DNA of 64,000 nt from Hymenobacter siberiensis (GCF_018967845.1 NZ_JAHLZZ010000001.1:992001-1056000); one strand, 5' to 3'. Shown: positions 9,305-18,675, numbered from the stretch's first letter. Translations and numbers: made by a program. Notes: generated from the letters alone by a model not told the origin.

Positions 9305-9381
9305 TTGGTCCGGCCGGTTGTCGTGCGGGCGGAATCGGTGGTGCTTCAACCGGTCCGACCGCCTAGGGCGGTCGGACCGGA
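9305..9381. repeat. Dispersed repeat, family C (CGGTCCGACCG type), copy 1
   Basis: It contains a perfect palindrome at 9350-9380 (CCGGTCCGACCG and its inverse around CCTAGG). The 45 bases before it (CCGGTTGTCG, GGGCGGAATCG, GCTTCAA) recur with few changes at 12968-13012. It separates the convergent secreted-protein gene and kbl. It may act as a terminator for kbl as well as being a repeat. Confidence 0.65.
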
Positions 9382-9391
9382 GCATACGCGC

Positions 9392-10588
9392 TTATTTCAG
9401 CACTTTCAGCTCTTTGCCCACTTTGGTGAAGGCGGCAATGGCCTTGTCCAGATGCTCGCGGGTGTGGGCCGCGCTCAGCTGCACCCGAATGCGGGCCTTG
9501 CCCTGCGCCACCACCGGGTAGTAGAAGCCCACCACGTAGATGCCCTCGTCGAGCATTTTGGCCGCGAATTCCTGGGCCAGCTTGGCGTCGTACAGCATCA
9601 CGGGCACGATGGGGTGCTCGCCGGGCGTGATGTCGAAGCCGGCGGCGGTCATCTGCTCGCGGAAGTATTTGGTGTTCTCTTCGAGCTGGTCGCGCAGCTC
9701 GGTGCTTTCCGTCAGCAGCTCCAGCACGCGCAGCGATGCGCCCACAATGGTCGGGGCCAGCGTGTTCGAGAACAGGTAGGGGCGGCTGCGCTGGCGCAGC
9801 ATGTCCACAATCTCTTTGCGGCCCGAGGTGAAGCCGCCCATGGCCCCGCCCAGGGCCTTGCCCAGCGTGCCGGTGATGATATCGACGCGGCCCATCACGC
9901 CGCGCATTTCGTGGGTGCCGCGGCCGGTTTTGCCCAGGAAGCCGCTGCTGTGGCACTCGTCCACCATTACCAGGGCCTGGTACTTATCGGCGAGGTCGCA
10001 GATTTTGTCGAGCTGCGCGATGGTGCCGTCCATCGAGAACGAGCCGTCGGTGACGATGATGCGGTGGCGCGTGCCCTTGGCCTGGGCATCCTGGAGCTGT
10101 TTTTCCAGGTCGGCCATATCGTTGTGCAGGTAGCGGTAGCGCTGAGCCTTGCACAGGCGCACACCGTCGATGATGCTGGCGTGGTTCAGGGCATCGGAAA
10201 TGATGGCGTCCTGCTCATTAAACAACGGCTCGAACACGCCGCCGTTGGCATCGAAAGCGGCTGCGTAGAGAATGGTGTCCTCGGTGCCCAGGAACTCAGC
10301 CAGCTTGGCTTCCAACTCCTTGTGAATGTCTTGGGTGCCGCAGATGAAGCGCACCGAGCTCATGCCGTAGCCGTGCGTGTCGATGGCTTCCTTAGCGGCT
10401 TTGATAACTTCGGGGTGCGAGCTCAGGCCCAGGTAGTTGTTGGCGCAGAAGTTCAGCACTTCGCCGGCTTCGTCGGTTTCAATTTCGGCGCCCTGAGGCG
10501 AGGTGATGATGCGCTCCTTCTTGAAAAGGCCGGCGTCTTTGATTTCCTGAAGCTGCTGGGTGAGGTCGGGCTGGAGAGTGGCGTACAT
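9392..10588 (-). CDS. kbl: Glycine C-acetyltransferase (2-amino-3-ketobutyrate CoA ligase)
   Basis: 398 residues, the family's usual length. A PLP enzyme that cleaves 2-amino-3-ketobutyrate with CoA to glycine and acetyl-CoA, the second step of threonine breakdown. Signatures are [15 protein letters not shown] near residue 47, [11 protein letters not shown], the [18 protein letters not shown] segment, and the PLP lysine in [14 protein letters not shown]. The ATG at 10588 follows a -7 box by 28 bases. The partner enzyme Tdh is at 11917-12906 on the other strand, with a patatin-like gene between, so the two are not in one operon here. Confidence 0.95.
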   Translation of the reverse strand: MYATLQPDLTQQLQEIKDAGLFKKERIITSPQGAEIETDEAGEVLNFCANNYLGLSSHPEVIKAAKEAIDTHGYGMSSVRFICGTQDIHKELEAKLAEFLGTEDTILYAAAFDANGGVFEPLFNEQDAIISDALNHASIIDGVRLCKAQRYRYLHNDMADLEKQLQDAQAKGTRHRIIVTDGSFSMDGTIAQLDKICDLADKYQALVMVDECHSSGFLGKTGRGTHEMRGVMGRVDIITGTLGKALGGAMGGFTSGRKEIVDMLRQRSRPYLFSNTLAPTIVGASLRVLELLTESTELRDQLEENTKYFREQMTAAGFDITPGEHPIVPVMLYDAKLAQEFAAKMLDEGIYVVGFYYPVVAQGKARIRVQLSAAHTREHLDKAIAAFTKVGKELKVLK

Positions 10589-10616
10589 GGTTGGTGGGAT
10601 GGTAAGTTTAATGAAG

Positions 10617-10624
10617 CAAAATTA
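10617..10624 (-). promoter_or_regulatory. -7 box TAATTTTG upstream of kbl
   Basis: Minus-strand TAATTTTG matches TAnnTTTG, 28 bases before the kbl ATG. The region where a -33 element would sit is occupied by the palindrome at 10634-10723. Confidence 0.55.
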
Positions 10625-10633
10625 CATTGTCGG

Positions 10634-10723
10634 AGGTAGGGGCGGGGCCTGCCCCCGCCCGCCGCTCGCACCGTTCTAACGATTCCGTTCAACGACGGGC
10701 GGGGGCAGGCCCCGCCCCTACCT
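10634..10723. repeat. Perfect GC-rich palindrome (family D), 28-bp arms
   Basis: Arms 10634-10661 and 10696-10723 are exact inverted copies (AGGTAGGGGCGGGGCCTGCC and onward) around a 34-base loop. The right arm contains the stop codon of the patatin-like gene (TAG, complement of 10718-10720). It could terminate that gene's transcript or be a mobile repeat that landed on the gene's end. Confidence 0.85.
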
Positions 10724-11800
10724 CTGACGCGCCAGAAACGCCTGTACACCCTTGCGTCCGCTGTCCATCAGCTGCTTTTTCTGCGCATCCGAAATCCGTT
10801 TGATTTTCGGGCTGAAATTCAGGAAATCGATGCTGATGGTGCGCTGCCAGTCGGCGGGCTGCACGGGGTTAAGGTTTTCGAGGGCCACGGTGTAGAGCGC
10901 GCCCATGTAGGTGTTGAAATCGGTGATGGCATAGGGGGCGAGCTGCTGGCGGCCGGCGGGCGCGCCATCCAGCGGAATCTGCTCGGCGCGGTCGAGGCGC
11001 AGGCCCAGGGTTTTGGGATTGAAGACGTGGCCGTGGGCATCTGGCGCAGCGGCCGGGCCGGTGGCCAGGTAGCGCGGGTAGTCGAACAAATCGATGGGGT
11101 AATTGGCCAGCAGGCCGCCATCGACGAGCACCTGCACGGGCTGGCCGGGGGCGGGCGTGCCGGTTATCACCTTGTTCTCCGCATCAAGCAGCACGGCCCG
11201 GAAGTAGAGCGGAATACTCATGCTGATGCGTACGGCATCGGCCACGCGCATGGTGGGTGTGGTTTCGTAGCTGAATATCTGCACGCGCTGCTGCGTGAGG
11301 TTGGTGCCGGTGGTGTAGAGGTCGCGGAAGCGGGCGGGTTCCTTTTGGGCCAGTGCGTGCAGCTCGCCCAGGGTGAGATGGGCGTTTTTGGTTTTGCGGG
11401 CCACCAGCTCGCCGAGGTAGGTGCTGAACTCGTCGCCCCGGTACCAGCCGTATTCCTTCACCAGCCGGTGCGTGCCACCGAAAAAGATGAACCGGCCATC
11501 ATTCAACCGCTGCACGGGCGTGGCATTCACCACATCAATAATTTCCTGGGCCGAGTAGCCCACCGCCAGCAGCGCCGCCTGAATGGCCCCCGCCGAGGTG
11601 CCGCCCACCCGCGTAATTCCGGCTAGTACGCCGCGCTGCTCCAGCTCCAGCAGGGCCCCGCCGTAGGCAATGCCCCGGATGCCACCGCCTTCCATCACCA
11701 GGTTGCGGTAGCGCGGCGGGGCAGGGGCAGTCTGAGCGCGGGTTGCCCCGCTCAGCAGGCCGACGCAGAAGAGGCAGAACAGGGCAAGCCGCATAAACAT
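10718..11800 (-). CDS. Patatin-like phospholipase, exported
   Basis: 360 residues. An N-terminal signal peptide (about 1-22, ending ATRAQ) suggests export from the cytoplasm. The patatin fold is shown by the oxyanion loop GGGIRGIAYGG (about 38-48), the nucleophile serine in GGTSAGA (about 66-72) and the catalytic aspartate in VDGGLLANYP (about 226-235), so it should be an active Ser-Asp lipid acyl hydrolase. The ATG at 11800 is five bases from a -7 box, hence probably a nearly leaderless message. Its TAG stop lies inside a palindrome. It is divergent from tdh, with both promoters in a 116-base gap. Confidence 0.88.
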   Translation of the reverse strand: MFMRLALFCLFCVGLLSGATRAQTAPAPPRYRNLVMEGGGIRGIAYGGALLELEQRGVLAGITRVGGTSAGAIQAALLAVGYSAQEIIDVVNATPVQRLNDGRFIFFGGTHRLVKEYGWYRGDEFSTYLGELVARKTKNAHLTLGELHALAQKEPARFRDLYTTGTNLTQQRVQIFSYETTPTMRVADAVRISMSIPLYFRAVLLDAENKVITGTPAPGQPVQVLVDGGLLANYPIDLFDYPRYLATGPAAAPDAHGHVFNPKTLGLRLDRAEQIPLDGAPAGRQQLAPYAITDFNTYMGALYTVALENLNPVQPADWQRTISIDFLNFSPKIKRISDAQKKQLMDSGRKGVQAFLARQR

Positions 11801-11805
11801 GAGGC

Positions 11806-11871
11806 CAAAGATACCGTAAGGCAGTGCGGACCCGCGCCGATGGTTTGGCCACGACCGCGCCGGTATCTTTG
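11806..11871. promoter_or_regulatory. Divergent pair of -7 boxes between the patatin gene and tdh
   Basis: TATCTTTG is present on the minus strand at 11806-11813 (five bases from the patatin ATG) and on the plus strand at 11864-11871 (45 bases before the tdh ATG). The two promoters are about 50 bases apart and would overlap upstream. Confidence 0.6.
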
Positions 11872-11916
11872 CAGCCCAACTCCCACTCTCCCCATCTCAA
11901 CCCGAACTCCCCGCGC

Positions 11917-12906
11917 ATGGCCACCACTCCCGGCGACACTGAAACATCTGTATTACCCGGCTCGGTGCTGGTTATCGGCGCCTGCGGCCAGCTTGGGCTG
12001 GAACTGGTGGCGGCATTGCGCCAGCGCTACGAGCCCCACCTGGTAGTAGCTGCCGATGTGCGGCCCCCAAAAAATCCGGATTTGCTGGCTGGTGGCCCCT
12101 TCGAACTGCTCGACGTGCTCGACCGCTCCCGCCTCGACAAGCTTATCCGCCAGTACCGCCCCAAGCAGATTTATCACCTCGCCGCCCTGCTCTCGGCCAC
12201 AGCGGAAAAGAACCCACTTTTCGGCTGGCAGCTGAACATGGACGGCCTGCTCATCGTGCTCGAAGCCGCCGTGGCCCACGGCGTGGCCCAGGTGTACTGG
12301 CCCAGCAGCATCGCCGTGTTCGGCCCCGATACCCCGCGCGAAAACACGCCGCAGGTCACCATCATGAATCCCAACACGGTGTATGGCATCAGCAAGCTGG
12401 CCGGCGAGCAGTGGTGCGAGTGGTATTACCGCAAGCATGGCCTCGACGTGCGTAGCCTGCGCTACCCCGGCCTCATTGGCTACAAGAGCCTGCCCGGCGG
12501 CGGCACCACCGACTACGCCGTGGACATCTATCACCGCGCCGTGGCCGGCGAGAACTACGAGTGCTTTCTCGAAGAAGATACCTACCTGCCCATGATGTAC
12601 ATGCCCGATGCCCTCAAGGCTACGCTGGACCTCATGCACGCCCCGGCCGAGCAAATAAAAGTCCGCACCAGCTACAACCTGGGAGCCATGAGCTTCTCGC
12701 CGGCCGAAATCACGGCCAGCATCCAGGAGCACGAGCCCGGCTTTGAAGTGACCTACAAGCCCGACGGCCGCCAGCAAATCGCCAACTCCTGGCCCGCCAG
12801 CATCGACGATTCAAAGGCCCGTACCGACTGGGGCTGGCAGCCCGATTTTGACCTCGACAAAATGACGGCCGACATGCTGCTGCATTTGAAAGAAATGAAA
12901 AGCTAA
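11917..12906 (+). CDS. tdh: L-threonine 3-dehydrogenase, SDR (epimerase-like) type
   Basis: 329 residues. Oxidises threonine to 2-amino-3-ketobutyrate with NAD, the step before Kbl. It belongs to the extended short-chain dehydrogenases, not the zinc alcohol-dehydrogenase Tdh of E. coli. Signatures are the Rossmann motif VLVIGACGQLG (residues 18-28), LLSATAEKNPLF, WPSSIAVFGPDTP, the catalytic YGISK, PGGGTTDYAVDIYH and WPASIDDS. These segments are as I recall them from Flavobacterium-type threonine dehydrogenases. The ATG at 11917 was chosen because it follows the -7 box; an earlier in-frame ATG at 11824 lies upstream of the promoter. Confidence 0.92.
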   Translation: MATTPGDTETSVLPGSVLVIGACGQLGLELVAALRQRYEPHLVVAADVRPPKNPDLLAGGPFELLDVLDRSRLDKLIRQYRPKQIYHLAALLSATAEKNPLFGWQLNMDGLLIVLEAAVAHGVAQVYWPSSIAVFGPDTPRENTPQVTIMNPNTVYGISKLAGEQWCEWYYRKHGLDVRSLRYPGLIGYKSLPGGGTTDYAVDIYHRAVAGENYECFLEEDTYLPMMYMPDALKATLDLMHAPAEQIKVRTSYNLGAMSFSPAEITASIQEHEPGFEVTYKPDGRQQIANSWPASIDDSKARTDWGWQPDFDLDKMTADMLLHLKEMKS

Positions 12907-13045
12907 GAAAGCCCGTCTGGATTGCCAGGTTCGTTGCTCCGGTCTGACTGCCCTAAGCGGTCTGACCGGTTGTCGGCAGGGCGAAATCGTGCTCACTTCA
13001 ATCGGTCTGACCGGAGTAACGAACCTGGTTCCGGATGGGCCTTTC
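12907..13045. repeat. Long inverted repeat with family C core, copy 2; likely two-way terminator
   Basis: The outer arms (from GAAAGCCCGTCTGG and CCAGGTTCGTTGCTCCGG) are mirrored by CCGGAGTAACGAACCTGG and CCGGATGGGCCTTTC. The centre holds the family C segment CCGGTTGTCGGCAGGGCGAA. It fills the space between convergent tdh and the SBBP gene. Confidence 0.7.
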
Positions 13046-13053
13046 TAACTGAT

Positions 13054-14790
13054 TTACTCCATCTGCAGGCGGCTGGTAGCCGCGCCGCAACGTACCATGT
13101 ATAACCCTGGTGCCAGCCCGGCCACATCGAGAGCCGCCTGGGCGGTGCGAGCGGGCAGCTCCTGCCGGCGTACCTCGCGGCCCAGGGCATCGAGCACCTG
13201 CACTGGGCGAGCCGTAGCGCTGGCCTCGGGCCAGGTGAGGCGCACGGCGTTGGCGGCCGGATTGGGAGCCAGCGTGAACGTTTCGGCCGGTGTGGTGGCA
13301 CGCGTATTTGTAGCGAGGGCCGAGCTGGCTAGCCGGGCCGTGAAGGCGGTGCGGTAGCCCGTGGCATTGGGCAGCACAAAGGGGCCAACGCTGATGGGGG
13401 CATCGAAGAAGCCACCCACCGCGACGGCGCCCGCCGCATCTACGGCCACCGCCGAAATAGCGTCCCAACCCATGCCGCCGATGGGCATCACGCTGTCCCA
13501 TTGGCCTGCAGCGCTGAGCTGCGCCACAAAAGCGTCGTAGGTTCCCGAGTTGGCAAGCTGGAAATTTCCGAAAACAGTAGGCGTAGTAGAGGCGGGAAAA
13601 ATACCGCCGTACAGGCCTGCTACCACGGTTGCGCCGCTGGCGGTAGTGGCGAGGGAGGTGGCAAAATCATTGGCCGGCCCGCCGGCCCGTATGGCTTGTG
13701 TCCACTGGCCGGCGGCACTGAGCCGGGCCACAAATACATCGTAGCCCCCGGCGCTGGTGAGCAGCGTGCCACCCACATTCACAGGCTCGGCCAGCAAGCC
13801 CGCTACGGTCACGTTGCTCAGGCCATCCAAGGCCACGGCGCGGGCCTGGGGAGCACCGGCCCCGCTGCCTGCGTTGGTGGCGGCGCTCAGCGGCACGGCC
13901 TGGGTCCACTGGCCGGCCGCCGAGAGCCGGGCCACGAACAGGCCATCGTCGCGGGTGTTGAGCACGGTGCTGCCGAAGCTGGCGCTGGTACTAAAGGTGC
14001 CGGCTACCACGGCATTGCCGGCCGCGTCAACAGCCAGCGCGGTGGGGTAGGTCCGGAAAGGGATGGTGCTAAACTGGCAGGTGCTCTGGGCAGCTTGGGT
14101 CCAGGTAGAGGTGGCCAAATTGAGCCGGGCCACAAACACGGCGGTGGTCACGCCATCGGCCACCAGGGTGGAGGTGCCAAAGCCGACGGTGTTCTGAAAG
14201 CTGCCCGCCACCACGGCGTTGCCGGCCCCATCCAGCGCCAGGGCACTGGCAGCGTCCTGGCCGGGGCCGCCCATGCCCTGGGCCATCACCCACTGGCCCG
14301 TGGGGCCGAGTTGGGCTACGAAAGCATCGCTGGCCTGGGCGGTGCCGGTAGTAGTGAGGCCAAAAGACTGAAAGGAGGTGAGCGAGCCCGTCGGGGCCGC
14401 GCCGCCAAAGGACCCGGCCACCACCACGCTGCCGCCGCTCAAAACCAGGGCATTTGCGTAATCCTGGCCTGGTCCGCCGGCGCTCACGGCCTGTATCCAC
14501 TGGCCGCCGGGGCTGAGCTTGGCCACGAAAATATCGGAGCCGCCCGCGCTGCTGAGCGTGGTAGTGCCCAGCGTGAAGGTGCCCGAGAAATAGCCGGCTA
14601 CTACCGTATTTCCGGCGGCATCCAGCGCCGTGGCAGTAATGGCCGAGCCGTCTGGGTGAGCCGCGCCGCCGGGGCCGCTGATGGCCGTGGGGGCGCTGGC
14701 CCATTGCCAGTGCTGGGCGTTGGCCAGCGCGGGTATAGCAGTCAGGGCCAGCAGGGAAAGGACCCGCAGGCAGGGAGTGTTTTTTTTCAT
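13054..14790 (-). CDS. SBBP-repeat secreted protein with type IX sorting domain
   Basis: 578 residues. The signal peptide ends at ALANAQ (about residue 25). The body holds about seven repeats of roughly 60 residues, each with ALDxAGNxVVAGxF and [13 protein letters not shown] words, the SBBP beta-propeller repeat. The last 75 residues are a type A type IX sorting domain ([23 protein letters not shown]). It is likely a surface or secreted beta-propeller; no ligand can be inferred. The ATG at 14790 is followed by a short lysine-rich start (MKKN). No clear -7 box was found upstream. Confidence 0.85.
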   Translation of the reverse strand: MKKNTPCLRVLSLLALTAIPALANAQHWQWASAPTAISGPGGAAHPDGSAITATALDAAGNTVVAGYFSGTFTLGTTTLSSAGGSDIFVAKLSPGGQWIQAVSAGGPGQDYANALVLSGGSVVVAGSFGGAAPTGSLTSFQSFGLTTTGTAQASDAFVAQLGPTGQWVMAQGMGGPGQDAASALALDGAGNAVVAGSFQNTVGFGTSTLVADGVTTAVFVARLNLATSTWTQAAQSTCQFSTIPFRTYPTALAVDAAGNAVVAGTFSTSASFGSTVLNTRDDGLFVARLSAAGQWTQAVPLSAATNAGSGAGAPQARAVALDGLSNVTVAGLLAEPVNVGGTLLTSAGGYDVFVARLSAAGQWTQAIRAGGPANDFATSLATTASGATVVAGLYGGIFPASTTPTVFGNFQLANSGTYDAFVAQLSAAGQWDSVMPIGGMGWDAISAVAVDAAGAVAVGGFFDAPISVGPFVLPNATGYRTAFTARLASSALATNTRATTPAETFTLAPNPAANAVRLTWPEASATARPVQVLDALGREVRRQELPARTAQAALDVAGLAPGLYMVRCGAATSRLQME

Positions 14791-15035
14791 GGGTAGCGAA
14801 AAATGAACAGTCGGATGGATGGCCTCCTGCTGCCATCCGGCAGCGGCTCATCCATTAGTGCTGAGCGCAATACTACGAGTTTGGTTGCGCTCCGCTGTTA
14901 TTTTATTTCAGACCGGGTGGTTGAGCGGTTTGTGAGCCCCGTTTGCCACTTGCCTGCATCGTGCTAAAACAAGCCGATGCGCGATACCTGCGGCCGTATC
15001 TTTTTATTCGTGCCCCGCGGTCGGACCTGCGTCGC

Positions 15036-15803
15036 TTAGTTGCCGCCAGCGCGTTGCGGCACATTGAACAGCAGCGAGGTAGCCCACGGCACCGCGAAGG
15101 TGGCCACCGTGAGCACGGTGAGTCCCACATCGGCAGCCTCGCTTTCGAGGGCCACGCTCACGGGGTGGCCGGGCAGGAAGTGCGCCACCAGCGACAGCAT
15201 CAGCTTGAGGCCCAGCAGGCCGATGACCACAAAAGCGGCCGTTTCCAGAAACGGGTACTTGCCCATGAGCAGCACAAAAGCCTGCGCCACCAGCCGCATG
15301 GCCAGAATGCCGATGAACACGCCCACGCAAATCAGAATCAGGTTGTCGGTGAAGGCCACCACGGCAAACACGTTGTCGATGGAGAAGGCCAGGTCCATGA
15401 GCTCAATCAGGGCCACGGTGGCCCAGAATTTCCCAAACAAGCCCAGCGTGTTGCGGTAGAGCCAGCTTTTCTGCTTGTCGATAACCTCTTCCTCCTCGGC
15501 TGCGGCGCGGGCCTTAAAATGGTCGTACACCAGGTAGAGCAGGTAGAGTCCGCCCAGCGGCTTCAAAAACCAGAATTTGATAAGGAATGACGCGAATAAA
15601 ATGCACAGCCCCCGGAAAATATACGCCCCGAAAATGCCGTAGCGCAGGGCCTTATTGCGCTGGTCTTTGGGCAAATCGCCCACCATGGTGGCCAGCACGG
15701 CGGCATTGTCTACCGATAGTAGGCTTTCGATGATGACCAGGTTGCCCACGATGGCCAGCGAGGCCAGCGGGTTTTGAAGAATTTGCTCGACGTATTGATT
15801 CAC
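15036..15803 (-). CDS. TerC-family integral membrane protein
   Basis: 255 residues with about seven membrane helices. The two hallmark TerC segments are present: IESLLSVDNAAVLATMV (about residues 25-41) and ELMDLAFSIDNVFAVVAF (about 132-149), each with acidic residues in the membrane that are thought to bind metal. A charged cytoplasmic loop (AAAEEEEVIDKQK) lies between. TerC proteins are tied to tellurite resistance and to manganese export; which applies here is unknown. The start is GTG at 15803 because no ATG is in frame nearby. The 245 bases downstream to the SBBP gene start hold nothing I recognise. Confidence 0.82.
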   Translation of the reverse strand: MNQYVEQILQNPLASLAIVGNLVIIESLLSVDNAAVLATMVGDLPKDQRNKALRYGIFGAYIFRGLCILFASFLIKFWFLKPLGGLYLLYLVYDHFKARAAAEEEEVIDKQKSWLYRNTLGLFGKFWATVALIELMDLAFSIDNVFAVVAFTDNLILICVGVFIGILAMRLVAQAFVLLMGKYPFLETAAFVVIGLLGLKLMLSLVAHFLPGHPVSVALESEAADVGLTVLTVATFAVPWATSLLFNVPQRAGGN

Positions 15804-15903
15804 GGAATAAAAGCTGTGGCATAGCCAAATGGGCCGCTACTGGAACGGCCGCTGCCCGCGAAAGATGCCATTTGCTGCGGGTTGGGGCCGCAAACTACAA
15901 CGC

Positions 15904-16809
15904 CTACGTTGCGGCAGCCTCCAGCAGCGCCCGCATTTCCTCCAGAATTGCGGGCCAGTTTTCCAGGTACAGCATGTGGCCTTGGGCGGGCAGCAGCCGC
16001 ACGGGCGCACCGCCCAGCCGCCGGGCTAGGTAGGGAATGTTGCCGGGTCCCCACACGCCATCGGCCTGGCCGTGCCAGAGCCGGACGGGCGCCCGCACGT
16101 CCTCGATGCGGAAGCCGGGCGGGCGGCACCAGGCCTGGGCATCATCAAATACGCCCCGGCCGTGGTTGGCGAAGCCCGGCACTGCGGCATCGCGCAGCAG
16201 GGCGCAGTGGTGGGGCGTGATGCGTGCCTCTTCCGACCGCATGAGGCGGATAAACCAAGCCAGGGTGCGGTCGGGGTGCCGGGCCCACTGCCGGCTGAGC
16301 CACAGAAACGTGGTGCGGTTCAGCCACGGAAAGCCCAGCTGGCCCCACAGCAGCCCTTTCCACACCCACGAAAGATGCCGATAAACCGCCCGCTCGCCCA
16401 GCGGTAGGCAGGTGCTGAGCAGCTGCGCCGCCGCCACCCGCGCCGGGTGCCGCGCCGCCAGCGCCAGCGCGTGCACGCCGCCCACCGACCAGCCCATCAC
16501 GCCCACCGGCCCGGCTATTTCCAGGGCATCGAGCATGGCCACCACGTCATCGGCAAATGAGGGAAAGGTGAGCGGCCGGTACACGCTGGACTGCCCCACG
16601 CCGGGCCGGTCGGGCGCCAGAATCTGGAGCTGCAGCCGGGCCAGCAGCGCTGCATCATCGGGCACCTCCAGCCCCGAGGAGCCGAAGCCGTGATGGAACA
16701 CCACCGCCCGGTGCGCGGGGTTGCCGTAGCGCGTGAGGCCCAGCCGGCGGCCGTCGGGCAGGCGAATGGTGAGCGGGGTGGGGCTTCCGGCAGTAGTGGG
16801 GGCAGGCAT
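15904..16809 (-). CDS. Alpha/beta hydrolase
   Basis: 301 residues. The alpha/beta-hydrolase fold is shown by the oxyanion segment VVFHHGFGSSG (about 36-46), LAPDRPGVGQS, the nucleophile elbow GWSVGG (about 106-111), the acid in HGQADGVWG and the histidine in PAQGHMLY near the C-terminus. There is no signal peptide, so it is probably cytoplasmic. The substrate is unknown; esterase or haloperoxidase-like activities are common in this group. It is divergent from the DUF3891 gene, with 136 bases between starts, and ends 100 bases before the TerC start on the same strand. Confidence 0.82.
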   Translation of the reverse strand: MPAPTTAGSPTPLTIRLPDGRRLGLTRYGNPAHRAVVFHHGFGSSGLEVPDDAALLARLQLQILAPDRPGVGQSSVYRPLTFPSFADDVVAMLDALEIAGPVGVMGWSVGGVHALALAARHPARVAAAQLLSTCLPLGERAVYRHLSWVWKGLLWGQLGFPWLNRTTFLWLSRQWARHPDRTLAWFIRLMRSEEARITPHHCALLRDAAVPGFANHGRGVFDDAQAWCRPPGFRIEDVRAPVRLWHGQADGVWGPGNIPYLARRLGGAPVRLLPAQGHMLYLENWPAILEEMRALLEAAAT

Positions 16810-16945
16810 GGCCGGGGATGGTAGTGGGAAAGGTGAGCCTGGAATAGGAGTGAGCTATGTAGAATTGCAAAAGAAGCTACGGCAACCCTGGAATCGGTTT
16901 GCCAGTTGAATCTCAAGGCTGCTTTTTCCCACTGCTCCCCGCCCC

Positions 16946-17686
16946 ATGATAGTCAACTCAACCCCCGTCGGCTGGCAAATCGTCTACCAACAGGCCCACG
17001 CCCTGCTGGCCGCGCAGCTTGCCTACGCCTGGCCGCCCACGCTGCCGCCCGCCCGCTGGGTGGGCCTGCTGGCCGCCATCGTGCAGCACGACGACGAGCA
17101 GGCCGCCTGGCTCGGGCACGGCGGCCACCATGGCCTCACGCCCGCCGGAGCTCCGGCCAATTTCACCCAAAAGGAATTTTCCATGGAGCAGGCGGCCGGG
17201 GTGCTGGCTGCCGCCCGCTTCCAGGGGCGCTGGCGCAGCCTCCTCACCAGCCTGCACCTGAGTTGCCTCTACGAAAACCTACGGGGCCAAAAAAAGGCCA
17301 TTGATGCCTTCCTGGACGAATTAAAAACCAGCCAGCAGCAGTGGCGGAGGCAACTTGAAATTTCCAAAAAAGAAGCCGACCAGGCTTACGCCCTCCTGCA
17401 CTGGTGCGACCGCCTCTCCCTCATCCTCTGCCGCCACGAAATCCCGGAAATGGGCCGCGCCGTGGAAATCCACCGCGGGCCCGATGGCACCGTGCATACC
17501 CTGGCCCAGCCCGTGGCCGGCGGCCCAGTGCTGGTGAAATCCTGGCCTTTTCAAGCCGCCGAAATGGAGGTGAGCGTGGAGGCCAGCGTGCTCACGCAGC
17601 TTCAATATAAAGACGATGCCGAGCTGGCCGCCGCCCTGCGCGCCGCCCCCATTGATATACTGCGCTGGACGCTGGCCGCCGGCTAG
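16946..17686 (+). CDS. DUF3891 family protein
   Basis: 246 residues, soluble. The N-terminal part reads GWQIVYQQAHALLAAQLA, then VGLLAAIVQHDDEQAAW near residue 45, as in DUF3891 proteins, where histidine and aspartate pairs suggest a metal site resembling HD-type enzymes. Further histidine or aspartate residues lie in LLHWCDRLSLILC. No biochemical function is known to me. Its TAG stop shares CTAG with the stop of the convergent lipoprotein gene (overlap 17683-17686). Confidence 0.72.
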   Translation: MIVNSTPVGWQIVYQQAHALLAAQLAYAWPPTLPPARWVGLLAAIVQHDDEQAAWLGHGGHHGLTPAGAPANFTQKEFSMEQAAGVLAAARFQGRWRSLLTSLHLSCLYENLRGQKKAIDAFLDELKTSQQQWRRQLEISKKEADQAYALLHWCDRLSLILCRHEIPEMGRAVEIHRGPDGTVHTLAQPVAGGPVLVKSWPFQAAEMEVSVEASVLTQLQYKDDAELAAALRAAPIDILRWTLAAG

Positions 17687-18510
17687 CGCAGCTTGGTGAC
17701 CGGGGTGGGACTGCTCATCACGCCCTCGGGCAGGGTTTGGGCGGTGGCAATGTTGTCGAGGCGGCTGGGCTTGGTGGCTTCGCTGCGGTCGGCGGCCAGC
17801 AGGAGCTGGCCGTGGCGGGTGTAGTCGGCCCAGCGGCGGCGGAAAGCGGGCTGGGCGTCGGCGGCGGCAGGGAAATAGGCCCACTCATCCACGAGGCCGG
17901 TGGTGGGGTTCACCAGCACTTCGTAGCCGTTTTCGGGGGTGGTGCCCACGTTTTTGAAGGTGAGCTGAAGGGCTTCGGCGGGCTGGCCGGCCATGGTTTT
18001 GGCCGCGCCCTTATACTTCAGGGTCACGCCCGAATCCTTCAACTTGAAAGGCATGAGCAGCCACCAGGAATTGTTGTTCCAAATGGGCGTGAGCTTGCCA
18101 AGCAATTCCTGCCCGGCGGGCGTGGCCGAAATGTCCTTGCCCAGGCGGTAGACGTGGCCCTGCTTGGTGCCCAGGTTATAGTTGGCCACCAGCGAGTCTT
18201 TTTCCCAGTGAAAATCGCCGGTTTGCTTGTCCCAAATCTGGTACTGGCCGCCGAAGAAGCTCCAGGCTAGGTAGCGGGTGTTGTTCCAGGCATCGTAGCC
18301 CCCCATTTTACGCATCACAGTGTCGGCCAGGGCCACGGCCTTGGGGTCGGAGCCGGCTTGGTCGAAGCCCTCGGCGGCGGGGTCCGTGGCGGAGGAATTG
18401 ACCGCCGGGGTCTTATTTTCGGTAGGCTCTTTGGCGGCCGGGCAGCCCAGGAGCAGGCCGCTGATGGCTACCGCTCCGGCCAAACATAAAGACTGAGTAA
18501 AGCGACGCAT
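17683..18510 (-). CDS. Lipoprotein of unknown function
   Basis: 275 residues. The N-terminus MRRFTQSLCLAG...SGLLLGC gives a lipoprotein signal with cleavage before a cysteine at residue 23. The mature part starts with a low-complexity linker (KEPTENKTPAVN), followed by a beta-rich domain with many Trp and Tyr (DAWNNTRYLAWSFFGGQYQIWDK is split here into DAWNNTRYLAW and FFGGQYQIWDK) and LKDSGVTLKYKGAAK. It resembles LolA-like outer-membrane lipoproteins in general shape, but I do not assign a family. The ATG at 18510 was chosen because upstream in-frame codons give no signal peptide. It ends by sharing CTAG with the convergent DUF3891 gene. Confidence 0.7.
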   Translation of the reverse strand: MRRFTQSLCLAGAVAISGLLLGCPAAKEPTENKTPAVNSSATDPAAEGFDQAGSDPKAVALADTVMRKMGGYDAWNNTRYLAWSFFGGQYQIWDKQTGDFHWEKDSLVANYNLGTKQGHVYRLGKDISATPAGQELLGKLTPIWNNNSWWLLMPFKLKDSGVTLKYKGAAKTMAGQPAEALQLTFKNVGTTPENGYEVLVNPTTGLVDEWAYFPAAADAQPAFRRRWADYTRHGQLLLAADRSEATKPSRLDNIATAQTLPEGVMSSPTPVTKLR

Positions 18511-18675
18511 AATGGAATGTTGGTTTGGTGAGGCCGCCAAGGTCGGTCGGCTTTCCCGATACGCATTCGGCGGGCGAAGGTCTTGGGAACAACGAAATTT
18601 ACCAACGCCGCCCCGGTGCAGCCGTATTAACAAGCACGCCTCTGCTTTTCGGCGTTGTTATCTATCCAGCTCTGC

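Noticed and set aside
9305..10639. A 444-codon open frame antisense to kbl
   Set aside because: Kbl on the other strand shows full family motifs; the antisense product has none.
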